From: Congregibacter brevis
GTDB lineage: Bacteria > Pseudomonadota > Gammaproteobacteria > Pseudomonadales > Halieaceae
NCBI RefSeq assembly: GCF_045689245.1
Contig: NZ_CP136865.1
Location: forward strand, 2,976,001 to 3,040,000
Direction of reading: 5' to 3'
Length of the DNA: 64,000 bases
Position numbers and translations under genes: made by a program. The notes below the pieces were generated by a model. That model saw only the letters and a list, made by a program, of their open reading frames with translations. It ran no database searches and was not told the DNA's origin. Positions 45,405-54,706 of the stretch are shown here, in pieces (position 1 is the stretch's first letter; each line of letters starts with the position of its first letter).

Positions 45405-45860
45405 TTACTTCCTTCGATCGCGAAAAAATGCTTTCAGTAGCGTTGCACTGGAGTCCGCATGACCCGTATCTTCCTGCCACTCAACGTGGTGATTAAACGC
45501 AGATTCGTTGAGCAGGTTTCTCGTACTCACTACGGCCCCCGCCCGCGGTTCTCTGGCTGCGAACACGAGCTTGCGAACCCGAGCGTGAACCATTGCCCCG
45601 CAGCACATACTGCATGGCTCCAACGTTACATACAGCGTTGCGCCGGGTAGCCGATAGTTCTTCAATGCCGACGCGGCGGCCCTTAGGGCATTGATCTCTG
45701 CATGCGCTGTGGGATCCGTAGATCCAATCTGAGAGTTTCTACCCTCGCCCACCACACGGCCGTTGTGAACAATGACGGCACCGACGGGGACTTCACCGTG
45801 TTCTGCGGCCTGAGCTGCCAGCGCTAGCGCCCGCGCCATAAACAGGTCATCGGGACTCAT
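45405..45860 (-). CDS. tadA: tRNA-specific adenosine deaminase TadA
   Basis: The 151-residue zinc enzyme converts A34 to inosine in tRNA-Arg(ACG). Its HAEINALRAA and PCSMCCGAMVHARVRK motifs hold the zinc His/Cys/Cys ligands and the catalytic Glu. Normal length; convergent with mltF. Confidence 0.95.
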   Translation of the reverse strand: MSPDDLFMARALALAAQAAEHGEVPVGAVIVHNGRVVGEGRNSQIGSTDPTAHAEINALRAAASALKNYRLPGATLYVTLEPCSMCCGAMVHARVRKLVFAAREPRAGAVVSTRNLLNESAFNHHVEWQEDTGHADSSATLLKAFFRDRRK

Positions 45861-45891
45861 CTAAGGACATCATCTGCGTAGAGCCGAATCA

Positions 45892-47190
45892 TCAATTAGC
45901 CAGCCCAAAACGCTTTTCAAAACCATAAAAAGCGAAACCAATGAGCAGCAGTATTGAAACCGCGATCCACGATTCAGCCTTCGACTGCATCAACAACCAA
46001 ATACATATCAGAAAGCCGAGTACAGGAATAAGGTAACCACCCTTGAGACGGTAGGCACTCTGACGCACCGACTCGCTGGCATTCCTGCGTATGGCTGGCA
46101 GGGAAGCAATGCAGATCATATAACTCAGCAAGCGAGCGACAGAGCTGGCGATAGCCAGTTTTACAAAGGAGCCAGTGAGAGCCAGTCCCAGAGCAAGGGC
46201 GCCCATGATCACGATGCATCGATCGGGCGTCGCATAACGGGGATGCACATGACCGAACCAGGTCGGCAGTTGTTGGTTCTCTGCCAGAGAATAAATCAAT
46301 CGCGGGGCCGCCAGCATGGACCCTGCAAGATTGCCGCCGATAGAGAACACCGCCGCCAAAGTGATCGCAAAGGCACCGACACCGCCGGCTAACACTCGCC
46401 CGACGTCCACCAGGGTGGCATTGGCATAATCGGCGGAATCAATCACCGAAACAAAAACCAGAACGATAAAAAAGTACAGCACACCAATGGTCAGAACAGT
46501 CGCTACTAATACTCTGGGCAAGGTTCGCCGTGGCTGAGATGTCTCACCCGCAGTTACTCCAACCGTTTCAAAGCCAACAAAAGCGTAGATCATCAATAAA
46601 GTCGTGCTGCCCAGATCCTCCACAATAAGATCTGCAGAAGGCAATAAGGTACTCCCTGAAACGGCTTGCAAACCGAGGAGCACCAGCACTATCAGGGGCG
46701 CTGCTTTGAGAAAAGTAAACACTCCCATAGCCCGCACACCGTCCCGGACTCCCAAAATATTAGCCCAGGTCAGGCCGAGAACTACGGTGGAAATAATGAT
46801 CAGACGTGGCGTATCCCCAGCCAGAACGTCAAACAGCGAACCGAGATAAGAAGCCATCACCGTGGCGTTGGCTGCAAAAGCAGTAGTACGTGAGAGAAAC
46901 AAAAGCCAGCCAGTGCCAAAACCCGCGAGCGGTCCGAAGGCGTCGCTGGCATACAGCACCGGGCCGCCGGTTTCTTCGTAATAGCTGGCAAGTTCTGCGA
47001 AAACCAGCACCACGCTAAGAAAAAGCGCGCCCACAGCTAGGAATAGCCATGGACTCAACAAACCTGCGTTAACCGCCACCTTCCCGGGCAAAGCAAAAAT
47101 CCCGGCGCCAATCAATCCATTGAGTACGAGAAACGCGGCACCGTAGGAACCGATGTCGCGCCGTAGGCGATTGCCTGACGCTTTAGTCAT
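45892..47190 (-). CDS. APC family amino acid permease
   Basis: The 432-residue, twelve-helix inner-membrane transporter has the APC signature FLVLNGLIGAGIFALPGKVA in TM1 and YAFVGFETVGVTAGETSQPRRTLPRVL in TM6/7. It fits the amino acid-polyamine-organocation superfamily, but I cannot name a substrate. It is followed upstream by the PLDc_N small protein, with a 47-base gap. Confidence 0.88.
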   Translation of the reverse strand: MTKASGNRLRRDIGSYGAAFLVLNGLIGAGIFALPGKVAVNAGLLSPWLFLAVGALFLSVVLVFAELASYYEETGGPVLYASDAFGPLAGFGTGWLLFLSRTTAFAANATVMASYLGSLFDVLAGDTPRLIIISTVVLGLTWANILGVRDGVRAMGVFTFLKAAPLIVLVLLGLQAVSGSTLLPSADLIVEDLGSTTLLMIYAFVGFETVGVTAGETSQPRRTLPRVLVATVLTIGVLYFFIVLVFVSVIDSADYANATLVDVGRVLAGGVGAFAITLAAVFSIGGNLAGSMLAAPRLIYSLAENQQLPTWFGHVHPRYATPDRCIVIMGALALGLALTGSFVKLAIASSVARLLSYMICIASLPAIRRNASESVRQSAYRLKGGYLIPVLGFLICIWLLMQSKAESWIAVSILLLIGFAFYGFEKRFGLAN

Positions 47191-47237
47191 CTCGAAACTC
47201 CAAATGAGAGTGATCTATGAATCCGCAGCGAGCCGAC

Positions 47238-47420
47238 TTACGTCGCTCGAGGTCCTGCAAACAGCCAAATTAAGAGACCAACTACCGGTAGCAAAAGCAC
47301 GATCAAGATCCAGAGAACCTTGGACCCCACACTCACGGATGCGGACATAATGTTAACTATCGCCCAGATATCGGCGATAAGAATCAACAGACCGATCACA
47401 CCATTTACTTCAATTCCCAT
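47238..47420 (-). CDS. Small PLDc_N-domain membrane protein
   Basis: The 60-residue product is a phospholipase-D-nuclease N-terminal (PLDc_N) domain alone: VIGLLILIADIWAIVNIMSA, then VLWILIVLLLPVVGLLIWLFAGPR. Two membrane segments and no catalytic part. Such free-standing proteins are common and of unknown function. ATG start with GGAG eight bases upstream. Confidence 0.85.
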   Translation of the reverse strand: MGIEVNGVIGLLILIADIWAIVNIMSASVSVGSKVLWILIVLLLPVVGLLIWLFAGPRAT

Positions 47421-47658
47421 CTTCGCACTCCGTTTTAAGGGGGATACAAACTATCTTGCCAAATCGTGCTCAGCAAAAGCGTGCTTGCGAGCAAGAAATC
47501 TAAGTCTCACAAGCTATTTATCTCAAACATTTCGTTGGAAAGGTATCACGCTAACGCTTTCCTATTATCATAGGAGCCGTAAAAACTTGGACGTGCGGAC
47601 TATCAGCTCGCTGTCAGTTCACTGTTAACTCGGCCTCTCATGTAACCAGGATCGCGTT

Positions 47659-48918
47659 ATGTCAGATGATGGTAAGACTACCGGTAAATACATAGCACCA
47701 CTCAACCGTCGTCGATTCCTTGGTGGAGTAAGCGCAGCAGTCCTTAGTGCATCCACGCTTCGCTCCTTCGCAAGCACGCCGAACACTAGTGAGGGCGTCA
47801 GTCTATCCGCTGGCCCCCGTCCTCTGGTGCGATACCCGGAAAAACGTGAACTTATAAGAGTCCATACTCGTCCCCCACACCTTGAAACACCCTTTGAAGT
47901 CTTCAATGAAAGTGTCATTACACCCAACGATGCTTTTTTTGTGCGATACCACTTGGCGAATTTTCCGACAAACATAGACCCTGAGACCTTTCGACTGAAA
48001 GTTGGCGGCCACGTCGACAAACCGCTGAGCCTGTCTCTCACCGACCTGAAGACCATGACAGACGCTCAAGAGGTCGTTGCCGTTAATCAGTGCTCTGGAA
48101 ACAGCAGAGGCTATTTTGAACCACGGGTATTCGGTGCCCAATTAGGTAACGGTGCTATGGGCAACGCGCGCTGGACTGGCGCTCCACTGCGTGCCGTCCT
48201 GAATTCAGCTGGCGTACGCAAAGGAGCACAGCATGTCGTTTTCAATGGTTTAGATAAACCAGTATTGAATACCACTCCTGACTTCCAAAAATCTCTTGAG
48301 ATAGATCATGCGTTGTCCGCCGAGCCCTTGCTCGCATGGTCTATGAATGGTGTAGACATTCCATTTCTTAACGGCTACCCACTCAAACTAATCGTACCCG
48401 GCTATTTCGGAACCTATTGGGTAAAGCACCTGTCGGAGATAACCGTGCTGGATGGGATGTTTACGGGGCAGGACGCCTACTTCATGACAAAAGGCTACCG
48501 ACTCCCCGATAACGACTGCCACTGTGTAGAACCTGGAGACGCACCATCCGATACGCGGCCTATTTCAAGAATCCCCGTACGCAGCTTTGTGACCAGTATC
48601 AGCACGGGTGACTTAATGCCGGTAAAACGAGATATCGAGTTGAGGGGCATCGCTTTTGACGGCGGTTCGGGTATCAATCGCGTAGAGGTATCTATCGACA
48701 ATGGGCAGCTGTGGCAGCAAGCCAAACTTGGGAATGATCTGGGCCCCTACTCTTTTCGAGAGTGGCGACTAAGGACCCAGTTTCCAGTTAAGGGAGCAAC
48801 AACGGTCCGTGTTCGAGCAAACAGCAAACGCGGAGAAACACAACCCGAGCGAGCGACATGGAATCCTGGTGGCTATCATCGCAATGTGGTCGAGACTGTT
48901 GAGGTGATGGTGTCTTAA
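47659..48918 (+). CDS. Periplasmic molybdopterin oxidoreductase, sulfite dehydrogenase (SorA)-like
   Basis: The 419-residue product has a Tat signal with the RRRFLGG motif (residues 17-23). The sulfite-oxidase fold begins VRYPEKRELIRVHTRPPHLETP and contains the Mo-ligand Cys in VAVNQCSGNSRG (Cys145). A C-terminal Mo-cofactor dimerisation domain (GIAFDGGSGINRVEVSIDNGQLWQQAKL) completes the family. It takes electrons from sulfite or a related substrate and passes them to a cytochrome, encoded one base downstream. Substrate is inferred from the family. Confidence 0.88.
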   Translation: MSDDGKTTGKYIAPLNRRRFLGGVSAAVLSASTLRSFASTPNTSEGVSLSAGPRPLVRYPEKRELIRVHTRPPHLETPFEVFNESVITPNDAFFVRYHLANFPTNIDPETFRLKVGGHVDKPLSLSLTDLKTMTDAQEVVAVNQCSGNSRGYFEPRVFGAQLGNGAMGNARWTGAPLRAVLNSAGVRKGAQHVVFNGLDKPVLNTTPDFQKSLEIDHALSAEPLLAWSMNGVDIPFLNGYPLKLIVPGYFGTYWVKHLSEITVLDGMFTGQDAYFMTKGYRLPDNDCHCVEPGDAPSDTRPISRIPVRSFVTSISTGDLMPVKRDIELRGIAFDGGSGINRVEVSIDNGQLWQQAKLGNDLGPYSFREWRLRTQFPVKGATTVRVRANSKRGETQPERATWNPGGYHRNVVETVEVMVS

Positions 48919-48919
48919 G

Positions 48920-49594
48920 ATGAACTCAATGCAATCAAATCTTCGACGTGTCTTTCGTCAATATCTGGTCTTAATAGCTGTGATGAGCGCAGCCGCTTCC
49001 GTTCCCGCAAAAGAGGTCACTCTCCCGGCCGAAACCTCAGCGCTGCGAGAATCCCCGCTCCCGGGTTACTCACTCGCTCAGCAGAAATGTGCGATATGCC
49101 ACTCTGTGGACTACATCAGCTACCAACCGCCGGGAATGACGCTAAAACAGTGGACAGCTGAGATGACGAAAATGCAGCATAGCTACGGTGCCCCCATCAG
49201 TCCTGAGGAGATCGAGCAAATAGGCGCCTACCTAGCGGTGGCCTATGGTAGCGCTGCTATCGACGATCCTGACGTTGCGGCCATCGTGTCGAAAGCTTCA
49301 AACGTCAACGCATCGAGCTCACGCCGCAACAGCACCGCGGACGGATCTGAGCTACAGACACTCTTGGCGCAGAACGCGTGTACCGGTTGTCACGCTATCG
49401 ATAGCAAACTCGTAGGACCCAGCTTTAAAATGGTCGCCACAAAGTATCGAGACGAAACAGACGGTCTGTCTGCGGTGATGACCTCCATTAAAAAAGGCGG
49501 TTCCGGCAAGTGGGGATCTATTCCCATGCCGGCCATGCCTGGGCTCACTGAAGAAGAGCTTCGAACGCTCGCAGAGTACGTACTCACCCAATGA
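48920..49594 (+). CDS. Periplasmic diheme cytochrome c, SorB-like domain fused to a c551-like domain
   Basis: The 224-residue protein has a signal peptide (YLVLIAVMSAAASVPA) and two heme c sites: CAICH at residues 57-61, in a SorB-like domain (QQPPGMTLKQW-type region), and CTGCH at 154-158, in a c551/c5-like domain (VGPSFKMVATKY, with MPAMPGLTEEELRTLAEYVL carrying the likely Met ligand). SorB is typically monoheme; here a second heme domain is fused, so electrons can leave without a separate c551. The ATG lies one base behind the SorA-like stop. Confidence 0.85.
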   Translation: MNSMQSNLRRVFRQYLVLIAVMSAAASVPAKEVTLPAETSALRESPLPGYSLAQQKCAICHSVDYISYQPPGMTLKQWTAEMTKMQHSYGAPISPEEIEQIGAYLAVAYGSAAIDDPDVAAIVSKASNVNASSSRRNSTADGSELQTLLAQNACTGCHAIDSKLVGPSFKMVATKYRDETDGLSAVMTSIKKGGSGKWGSIPMPAMPGLTEEELRTLAEYVLTQ

Positions 49595-50076
49595 AAACCA
49601 CACACATAGATGACTTTCATTATTGCTGCGCAGAAGTTTTCTGCGCACTGTACGCAGCGTTTCCCCTTCCTTATCTGTTGTTGGTAGAAGACACCACTGG
49701 ACCGATACAGTGGGATATGACTGGTCTGCCTGATCGGCGCTCCCAGGCCTGTTTCGAAACATTCCTTTGGCTTGCCGAACATGACCTGTTGCGATTCCGC
49801 ACTTTAGAACCGAGAAACACGGGTATCGAAGGTGCGGCCTTGACCCAGAAAGCGTTTGTTCTCCTGACGGGGCAGATCACCTGGACTTCGGGAGAAGTGA
49901 TGAGTCGCATCCAAGCTTTGCTGGAGGCGCGACGTAATCGCGCCTATGGCGACATCGAGTTGCTGATCAACGATATTTTTCGCACAAACCTACAATGGTC
50001 GGCGCCGGTGACGGCGAAGCCCTTACCAAAGTCTGAGCCCTTTTCGTCCGAATCCGAGGACGGAAATTACTACTAG
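49591..50076 (+). CDS. Hypothetical protein, wHTH-like fold suspected
   Basis: A 161-residue soluble protein with no signal peptide. An N-terminal helical part (AEVFCALYAAFPLPYLLLVEDTTGP) is followed by CFETFLWLAEHDLLRF and a turn to ALTQKAFVLLTGQ, which has the shape of a winged-helix segment often seen in conserved Pseudomonas proteins. The start overlaps the cytochrome gene stop (ATGA), so it is the third gene of the sulfite-oxidising operon. Function not assigned. Confidence 0.65.
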   Translation: MKTTHIDDFHYCCAEVFCALYAAFPLPYLLLVEDTTGPIQWDMTGLPDRRSQACFETFLWLAEHDLLRFRTLEPRNTGIEGAALTQKAFVLLTGQITWTSGEVMSRIQALLEARRNRAYGDIELLINDIFRTNLQWSAPVTAKPLPKSEPFSSESEDGNYY

Positions 50077-50087
50077 TGCTGGCTTCC

Positions 50088-50939
50088 TCAGTCCAGTTTG
50101 GGAACCAAAATAGACAGCGCTTGATGCTCTACCCGAAAGGACGCGGGCGTTGCCCCCGCATCTTCACCATCTGCAGAAACGCTGTGCTGCGATGAGGTTT
50201 TTATCTCCACAGCGTCATGACTCAGCTGTACCACTATGTCTGGATGAGGATCTCGCTTCATCACGTGCACCCGAACCCATTCATATAGCAACGCATTTAC
50301 CGAGCGTGGTCGTAAGCCAACGACGTCGAGCTTCCCATCACAGGGGTCAGCACCCAGGACCGGATGCCCACCTCCGAATGAGTTTCCGTTCGCGACCACA
50401 ATCTCCAGCCAACGACCGGACTCCGTTGCTTCGCCAGCGTAAATTTCTGCTGAAAACCCCTTGCGGGCCTGAATAGTCTCGATAAGCTTTGCGAGGTAGC
50501 TGAATCGGCCAAAGAAGCTCTTTTTCCCCTCTTCCAGAGAATCGCTGATACCCGCACCGATACCCACGTGCGCTACATTCACAAAAGGCTGCTCATTCAC
50601 GAAAGCAAGGTCAACTCGGCTGACACGACCTTCTTGCAAAACTGCACAGGCAGCATCCAGGTCAACGCCGATGTTTAAGCCTCTGGCGAAATCATTCGCA
50701 GTACCGCCCGGCAAAACACCGACGGTACACCCCGCTTTCGCGCAAACCTCCGCCAGATAATTGATGGTTCCGTCGCCGCCGACGATCAGTAACCGGTCGT
50801 TCTCATCAAGCTGCGCAACCGCCTCTCTATCGCCCAACGCGGGGCGGGAAGGCTCTATGCCATGCCCTTTTAGCAGCTCGAACCAAAACTCAACATCGTC
50901 GTCAGCACCCGCCGCGGCGTTGTAGTAAAGATAATCCAT
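50088..50939 (-). CDS. YegS/BmrU-type lipid kinase
   Basis: The 283-residue cytosolic kinase of the DAGK/sphingosine kinase family has the ATP-binding GGDGTIN (residues ~54-60) and PGGTANDFARGL, and the C-terminal beta sandwich. It phosphorylates a lipid such as diacylglycerol or phosphatidylglycerol, unspecified here. Convergent with the sulfite-oxidising operon. Confidence 0.85.
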   Translation of the reverse strand: MDYLYYNAAAGADDDVEFWFELLKGHGIEPSRPALGDREAVAQLDENDRLLIVGGDGTINYLAEVCAKAGCTVGVLPGGTANDFARGLNIGVDLDAACAVLQEGRVSRVDLAFVNEQPFVNVAHVGIGAGISDSLEEGKKSFFGRFSYLAKLIETIQARKGFSAEIYAGEATESGRWLEIVVANGNSFGGGHPVLGADPCDGKLDVVGLRPRSVNALLYEWVRVHVMKRDPHPDIVVQLSHDAVEIKTSSQHSVSADGEDAGATPASFRVEHQALSILVPKLD

Positions 50940-51092
50940 TTAAATCCTGTGTTAATTGTGCCGAATCGAAGGACAAAAACGCTGTTAGCTAAGAGGGATA
51001 ATCAAAAATTCTGGTAGTAAGATTACGGCGTCGAACCTTAGAGTTCCACCCTTCGGCAAAAACAAGTACTCGTTACCTAGTTGGAAAAACCC

Positions 51093-51863
51093 ATGAGCTA
51101 TTTTGAGCTAAACAAGGAATCGTGGAATCAGCGGGCTTTGCTGCATTTCGATTCATCGTTCTATGATGTGAATGGCTTCTTGGCGGGAAACTCTTCCCTG
51201 AGGGAAATCGAGCTCAATGAACTCACGGAGGTCGCAGGTAAGCGCCTTCTACACCTTCAGTGCCATTTTGGACTGGACACTCTGTCCTGGGCGCGAGCTG
51301 GGGCGCAGTGCACGGGGGTCGACATTTCCCCCGTAGCCATCGAAAAAGCGAAACAGCTCAGCAAAGAGGCAAGTGTGCCCGCGGATTTCGTATGCACTGA
51401 CCTTTACAGCTATGCACCCGATCCCAGTAATCTCTTTGATATTGCCTACACCTCTTACGGCACTATCTGTTGGCTCCCTGATCTCGACCGATGGGCTCGA
51501 CTCATAGCATCGAGCCTCAAATCCGGAGGCAAGTTTTACATGGCCGAGTTTCATCCCATTCACGACTTGTTGACCGGATACAGCTACTTCGAGCAATCAG
51601 AGCCCGACATCGAAGAAGAAGCCACCTACACGGAAAACGCAGGCGATGAAAAGCTCCGCTTAGCGACATGGGCCCACCCCCTGAGTCGAGTACTCAACGC
51701 CTTGATTGGGGCTGGAATAAACATCGAAGGCGTAAACGAACATCCATTTAGTCCCTACAACTGCTTTGAAGGCTTAGTCGAAAAAGAGCCCGGGCGTTTT
51801 TACCTGAGTCACAATGATCAGGATGTGCCGATGGTCTACAGCATTTCAGGGCGGATGAGCTAG
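51093..51863 (+). CDS. Class I SAM-dependent methyltransferase
   Basis: The 256-residue cytosolic protein has the SAM motif LLHLQCHFGLDTLSWARAGAQCTGVDIS (motif I and the acidic loop), then DLYSYAPDPSNLFDIAYTSYGTICWLPD. The Cys/His-containing motif is unusual for the class (QCHFG instead of DxGxGxG) but is known in relatives of the YrrT/UbiE-like group. Start ATG at 51093 with GGA upstream. Substrate unknown; convergent with the dioxygenase gene. Confidence 0.85.
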   Translation: MSYFELNKESWNQRALLHFDSSFYDVNGFLAGNSSLREIELNELTEVAGKRLLHLQCHFGLDTLSWARAGAQCTGVDISPVAIEKAKQLSKEASVPADFVCTDLYSYAPDPSNLFDIAYTSYGTICWLPDLDRWARLIASSLKSGGKFYMAEFHPIHDLLTGYSYFEQSEPDIEEEATYTENAGDEKLRLATWAHPLSRVLNALIGAGINIEGVNEHPFSPYNCFEGLVEKEPGRFYLSHNDQDVPMVYSISGRMS

Positions 51864-51886
51864 CGCCTTTCAGAGCTGTACGCTTT

Positions 51887-52711
51887 CTAGTAAGGCTTAT
51901 CACCATCCACAGTAACGCGGTGCATACACCGCGTCGCAGGAAAGTAGTCATTGATGGGCCGGTGCTGAGTACTACGATTATCCCAAAGGGCAATACAGCC
52001 TGGCTCCCAGTTAAAGCGAACGGTGTATTCCGGCGTCGCCATATGCTCATACAGGAACGACAGAATGCTGGCGCTCTCCTTCGCGGGCAACTCTCGAATA
52101 TGAGTTGTGAAAAGTGAGTTTACAAAAATCACTTTCTTACCAGTCTCCGGGTGCACTCGGATAACAGGATGAGTGATCGGTGGGTTTGCTTCGACTGCAG
52201 CGGCGAGCCTCTCTCTGCCCCCCTCCTCCGCGAGGCTTTCTTTAAAGCCATAAGAGAAGTCATGCACAGCGCTCAGCCCGTCAAGGAGCGATTGCATCGG
52301 CTGAGACAGACCTTCGTAAGCCGCGGTCGCGCTGGCCCATAGCGTGTCTCCCCCCGTGGGCGGCGCTGTCACACATTGCAACACGGTAGCCATGGGTGGA
52401 TGAGCGAGAAACGTCATATCCGAATGCCACATTTCGATCTTTGTAGGCATCGCGGAGGTACTTTTGAGGATCGTTACTTCGGGGAAGCCCTCGACAGTGG
52501 CATAGGCCGGGTGCGACTGCAGTGGCCCGAATGCCAAACCAAGGGCGCGCTGGTCACCTGCTGCAACGGCCTGATCACGAAAAAACAGCACTTCATATCG
52601 GTTTAACAGCTCGCGTAACTCACTGATGAATTCTTGCGTTAGCACCGAAGAAAGGTTCGCACCGCGTATCTCGGCGCCAAGCGCACCAGCAACAGGCTTT
52701 GCTTCTAACAT
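51887..52711 (-). CDS. TauD/TfdA family 2-oxoglutarate-dependent dioxygenase
   Basis: The 274-residue enzyme of the taurine dioxygenase family has the iron-binding HxD in MWHSDMTF (residues ~94-97) and the distal His in WDNRSTQHRPIND, with the 2-oxoglutarate-binding Arg in TRCMHRVTV near the end. Substrate could be taurine, another sulfonate or an alkyl sulfate. The neighbouring sulfite-oxidising genes fit release of sulfite from sulfonates, though several genes lie between. Confidence 0.9.
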   Translation of the reverse strand: MLEAKPVAGALGAEIRGANLSSVLTQEFISELRELLNRYEVLFFRDQAVAAGDQRALGLAFGPLQSHPAYATVEGFPEVTILKSTSAMPTKIEMWHSDMTFLAHPPMATVLQCVTAPPTGGDTLWASATAAYEGLSQPMQSLLDGLSAVHDFSYGFKESLAEEGGRERLAAAVEANPPITHPVIRVHPETGKKVIFVNSLFTTHIRELPAKESASILSFLYEHMATPEYTVRFNWEPGCIALWDNRSTQHRPINDYFPATRCMHRVTVDGDKPY

Positions 52712-53052
52712 TAACTAAACTCCAGACGTACACTGCACTACTGGACGCATCCAGTACTTCCATAGAAAAAAACGCGCCGATGTGCAATACCAAAGGCCGG
52801 CGGACGATCACTGCTTTGGCATTGTGATATTCGAGTAGCGTGAAGCCTACCTGCATAAGTTACAACGGAGCTGCGCTCCGCATCAATCTTGTTTAACAGT
52901 TCGACACGACTTGCTCTAAACTGTGTTGATAGCTGGCCTGCGATCATTGTCATACGTAGTATCAGGCGAACTTGCCACACCGCTGGAGTTGGCAGTGGCG
53001 ATGATCTGCGGGCCTCAGTTTTGCCGAGCACCAGACCTAGGAAGCTTTCAAC
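52712..53052. other. Intergenic region with divergent promoters
   Basis: This 341-base stretch separates the divergent dioxygenase and small membrane protein genes. I see no plausible coding frame or RNA gene. A possible -35 (TTGATA near 52925) exists with a poor -10. Operators for either gene are expected here but not identified. Confidence 0.6.
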
Positions 53053-53427
53053 ATGCAGGAACTTGTTAGAGAAGCCCAAGACTTACCCAGTTGGTTTGTC
53101 GCTCCCGGCGAAGGCGACTTCCTGTTCTTCGTCACCCTGATCATCCTACTTTCAGGCCTTTATGCCCTAGTGTTCCTCTATGCGGCTTTCGATAGATGGG
53201 CCGAACGGCAGTCTGACGGTACGCCCTTAGCCAAAACCATACCCACGCTGCTCGCCATCGCACTGATCTACGAAGTGTTCCCTCTCAGTCACTTCAATGC
53301 CTTACTGCCCCTCGCAGCAATACTGATCGCTCTCATGGCTGATTGGTCGCGATTTCATCTCCGCAAAGGGTCCCAAGTCACTGTCGATTTGGGAAACGCT
53401 CCCACGTCAAACGCGGGGAAAGAATGA
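53053..53427 (+). CDS. Small inner-membrane protein in an HlyD operon
   Basis: The 124-residue protein has two to three hydrophobic segments (FFVTLIILLSGLYALVFLYA; TLLAIALIYEVFPL; LLPLAAILIALMADW). The arrangement with a downstream HlyD-type adaptor resembles the yiaW-yiaV and yibI-yibH pairs of E. coli, whose small partner is DUF3302; sequence resemblance is weak. ATG start behind AGGAAG; the adaptor follows with no gap. Confidence 0.7.
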   Translation: MQELVREAQDLPSWFVAPGEGDFLFFVTLIILLSGLYALVFLYAAFDRWAERQSDGTPLAKTIPTLLAIALIYEVFPLSHFNALLPLAAILIALMADWSRFHLRKGSQVTVDLGNAPTSNAGKE

Positions 53428-54621
53428 ATGTTTGAGTTGATCTTTACGTCCTTTCCTGCAGTTATTCGTTACTTCCAGCTGCGTAAGCGCGGCGAAGCAA
53501 TGACCGTCTGGAATATGAAGACCGCGGTGTTTCTTTGGGCCGTCATGGCGTTCATCTTGTTCTTGACCATATTTTACTACCACCCCAAGACCTACGCAGG
53601 GATAGTCCCCTTTCGCACAGTATCTGTGGTTTCGCAGACTAGCGGCCCTGTCGTTGAGATCGCGGTTAACAACGGAGACCAAGTCCAGACCGGCGACTTA
53701 TTGTTTCGGATAGAGAACAGCTCGCAAGTCGCATTTTTGAGTGAAGCCGAAACACAACTTGGCGTTGTTGACGCCAAGGAGGCGCAAGCGAAGGACGATC
53801 TAATCGTTAAACAAGCTCGAATTGATGATATCGAAGCACAGCTCGTAAACCTGCGAGAAGAGCTAAGTGATGCAGAAACACTTGTTAAGCGCGGCATCGG
53901 AACGGCGAACTCCGTGGTCGAGGCCACAGCGCAAGTCGCATCGGCGGAAGCGGACTTGCGGGCAGCTTCCGCCGAGCTTGATCTAGCTACGATTGTGTTG
54001 GCAGAGAGTATTCCCGCGGAGAGAAGAGCGGCAGAGGCCGCCATTGAATCTGCAAAAGTGCAGTTGAGTTACACGGAGGTGCGCAGCTTTGTTGATGGCA
54101 CGGTCACTCAACTCGCACTCAGTTTGGGTAGCCCCACGACGACGTTGGTTTTTAGCCCGGCGATGATCATCATCCCTGAAAGAGATCCTGAGATGAATAT
54201 TGCTATCGCCGCAGGATTTGTCCAAGTAGCGCAGAATGTTCTCCACGACGGTATGCCCGTCGAGGTCGCCTGTGAGAGCAACGCAAGCTTAAGTCTAAAA
54301 AATGCAATTTTCCCCGGAAGAATATCTTCACTTCAACCAGCCGTCGCCACAGGCCAAGTGGTTCCCAGCGGCGACTTAGCGGATTTAAAGAATGCCACGG
54401 AGCGCGGGGCAATTCAGGCATTCATAGAACTTGAATACGAGGCGCATGAGCAGATGTTGATTGACGGCTCAGGCTGTGTGATTCAGGCCTACACGACCAA
54501 CAAAAGCGGGTTCGTCGGCCACATCATCGCCGCCACCGGAGTGGTCAAAGCCGCCAGCCTGCGGATGAAAGTTCTGGGCTCAATGGTGATAGGTGTCGGA
54601 CTCTTAGGCGGAGGTCACTGA
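53428..54621 (+). CDS. HlyD family membrane fusion (adaptor) protein
   Basis: The 397-residue periplasmic adaptor has an N-terminal TM (AVFLWAVMAFILFLTIFYY), a biotinyl/lipoyl-like domain (VVSQTSGPVVEIAVNNGDQVQTGDLLFRIEN) and a long coiled coil (residues ~110-210). A beta-barrel domain follows, then a C-terminal TM-like hydrophobic end. The transporter it serves is not encoded beside it on this strand. The ATG directly follows the preceding stop, so the two are co-translated. Similar YiaV/YibH proteins act in envelope efflux. Confidence 0.88.
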   Translation: MFELIFTSFPAVIRYFQLRKRGEAMTVWNMKTAVFLWAVMAFILFLTIFYYHPKTYAGIVPFRTVSVVSQTSGPVVEIAVNNGDQVQTGDLLFRIENSSQVAFLSEAETQLGVVDAKEAQAKDDLIVKQARIDDIEAQLVNLREELSDAETLVKRGIGTANSVVEATAQVASAEADLRAASAELDLATIVLAESIPAERRAAEAAIESAKVQLSYTEVRSFVDGTVTQLALSLGSPTTTLVFSPAMIIIPERDPEMNIAIAAGFVQVAQNVLHDGMPVEVACESNASLSLKNAIFPGRISSLQPAVATGQVVPSGDLADLKNATERGAIQAFIELEYEAHEQMLIDGSGCVIQAYTTNKSGFVGHIIAATGVVKAASLRMKVLGSMVIGVGLLGGGH

Positions 54622-54706
54622 GCACTGCTCGTACATTAAGATTTATCACCCGAGAATGATCAGAACCCGACATAAAGCGGTCTCCGTGCCGACTACCCGA
54701 GGATGC

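Noticed and set aside
52738..53079. 113-codon minus-strand frame in the dioxygenase/HlyD gap
   Set aside because: No ribosome binding site or family match, and it runs across the start of the small membrane protein gene; treated as non-coding.
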